Shown in pieces: positions 63,461 through 64,000 of a DNA stretch of 64,000 bases (its first letter is position 1; every line of letters begins with the position of its first letter). The position numbers and the translations under genes are program-made. The stretch comes from an uncultured Rhodobiaceae bacterium. GTDB taxonomy: Bacteria > Pseudomonadota > Alphaproteobacteria > Parvibaculales > Parvibaculaceae. The notes under the pieces are model-generated. The model saw only the letters and a list, made by a program, of their open reading frames with translations. It was not told the DNA's origin and made no database searches. The stretch is taken from NCBI GenBank assembly GCA_913057645.1, contig CAJXOU010000003.1, forward strand, positions 1-64,000, given 5' to 3'.

Positions 63461-64000
63461 ATGACCGGCTACAAGACGCTCATCGTGAAGAAGGAAGGCG
63501 CGGTCGACTGGCTGACGCTGAACCGGCCCGACGCGCTGAATGCGATGAATCCCGAACTCGTGGACGAGCTGCAGGACTATTTCGGAAGGCTCTACACGGA
63601 TCATTCGGTCCGCATCGTCGTCATCAGGGGCGCGGGCCGCGCCTTCTGCGCCGGACTCGACCTCAAGGACCGCTCGAACCGCGACGACAGCGCGACGAGC
63701 GGCAGCCCGCAGGCGGGGCTCGTTTCCCAGCGCCGCATCAGCGAGATCGTGATGCGCATGCGCCGCTGCCCGCAGGCGATCATCAGCCTTGTGCACGGAC
63801 CGGCCTGCGGCGGCGGCTTCGCGCTGGCGCTCGCATCCGACATCCGGATCGCAGGCAAGAGCGCGCGCATGAACGCCGCCTTCATCCGCATCGGCCTGTC
63901 CGCCTGCGATATCGGCGTGAGCTACTTCCTGCCGCGCCTCGTCGGCGTCACGATTGCATCGGAACTGATGATGACGGGCCGCTTCATCAATGCGGACCGC
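63461..64000 (+). CDS. enoyl-CoA hydratase/isomerase family protein (truncated by window end)
   Basis: Own translation: MTGYKTLIVKKEGAVDWLTLNRPDALNAMNPELVDELQDYF...IVVIRGAGRAFCAGLDLKD...GPACGGGFALALASDIRIAG; not in ORF track because open at the edge. Confidence 0.93.
   Translation, partial: MTGYKTLIVKKEGAVDWLTLNRPDALNAMNPELVDELQDYFGRLYTDHSVRIVVIRGAGRAFCAGLDLKDRSNRDDSATSGSPQAGLVSQRRISEIVMRMRRCPQAIISLVHGPACGGGFALALASDIRIAGKSARMNAAFIRIGLSACDIGVSYFLPRLVGVTIASELMMTGRFINADR

Overview
This is a high-GC, gene-dense chromosomal segment that looks alphaproteobacterial. The taxonomic call is an inference from gene content and order: lysC-ptsP, xerD/aroK-aroB/CNNM/bolA/dnaJ-cobS-cobT, fdxA-carD-rpoH. 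I support about 60 CDSs, one tRNA-Arg(CCT), several intrinsic terminators and one REP-like palindromic element. I saw no rRNA, CRISPR array or transposase. Most of the window is housekeeping. The most notable signals are: (i) an ECF41-type sigma operon (membrane protein, AhpD-like protein, sigma factor) with all three signature motifs and a near-perfect ECF41 promoter (TGTCACA-N16-CGTC) just upstream; (ii) histone-H1-like Lys/Ala/Pro tails on two unrelated proteins, a CarD-family regulator (about 175 aa tail) and ArgJ (about 75 aa tail); (iii) an S24/LexA-like repressor beside a tRNA whose catalytic Ser appears replaced by Ala; (iv) an SNase-like protein with non-canonical active-site residues; (v) a Tat-exported FAD lactone oxidase coupled to a lipoprotein cytochrome c; (vi) tandem epoxide hydrolases joined to a DASS-like transporter; (vii) an orphan Flp pilin gene absent from the ORF track. 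The first ~135 bp look like a contig-end artefact or a rearrangement truncating ptsP. No database searches were run; all calls come from reading the sequence and from recalled family motifs.
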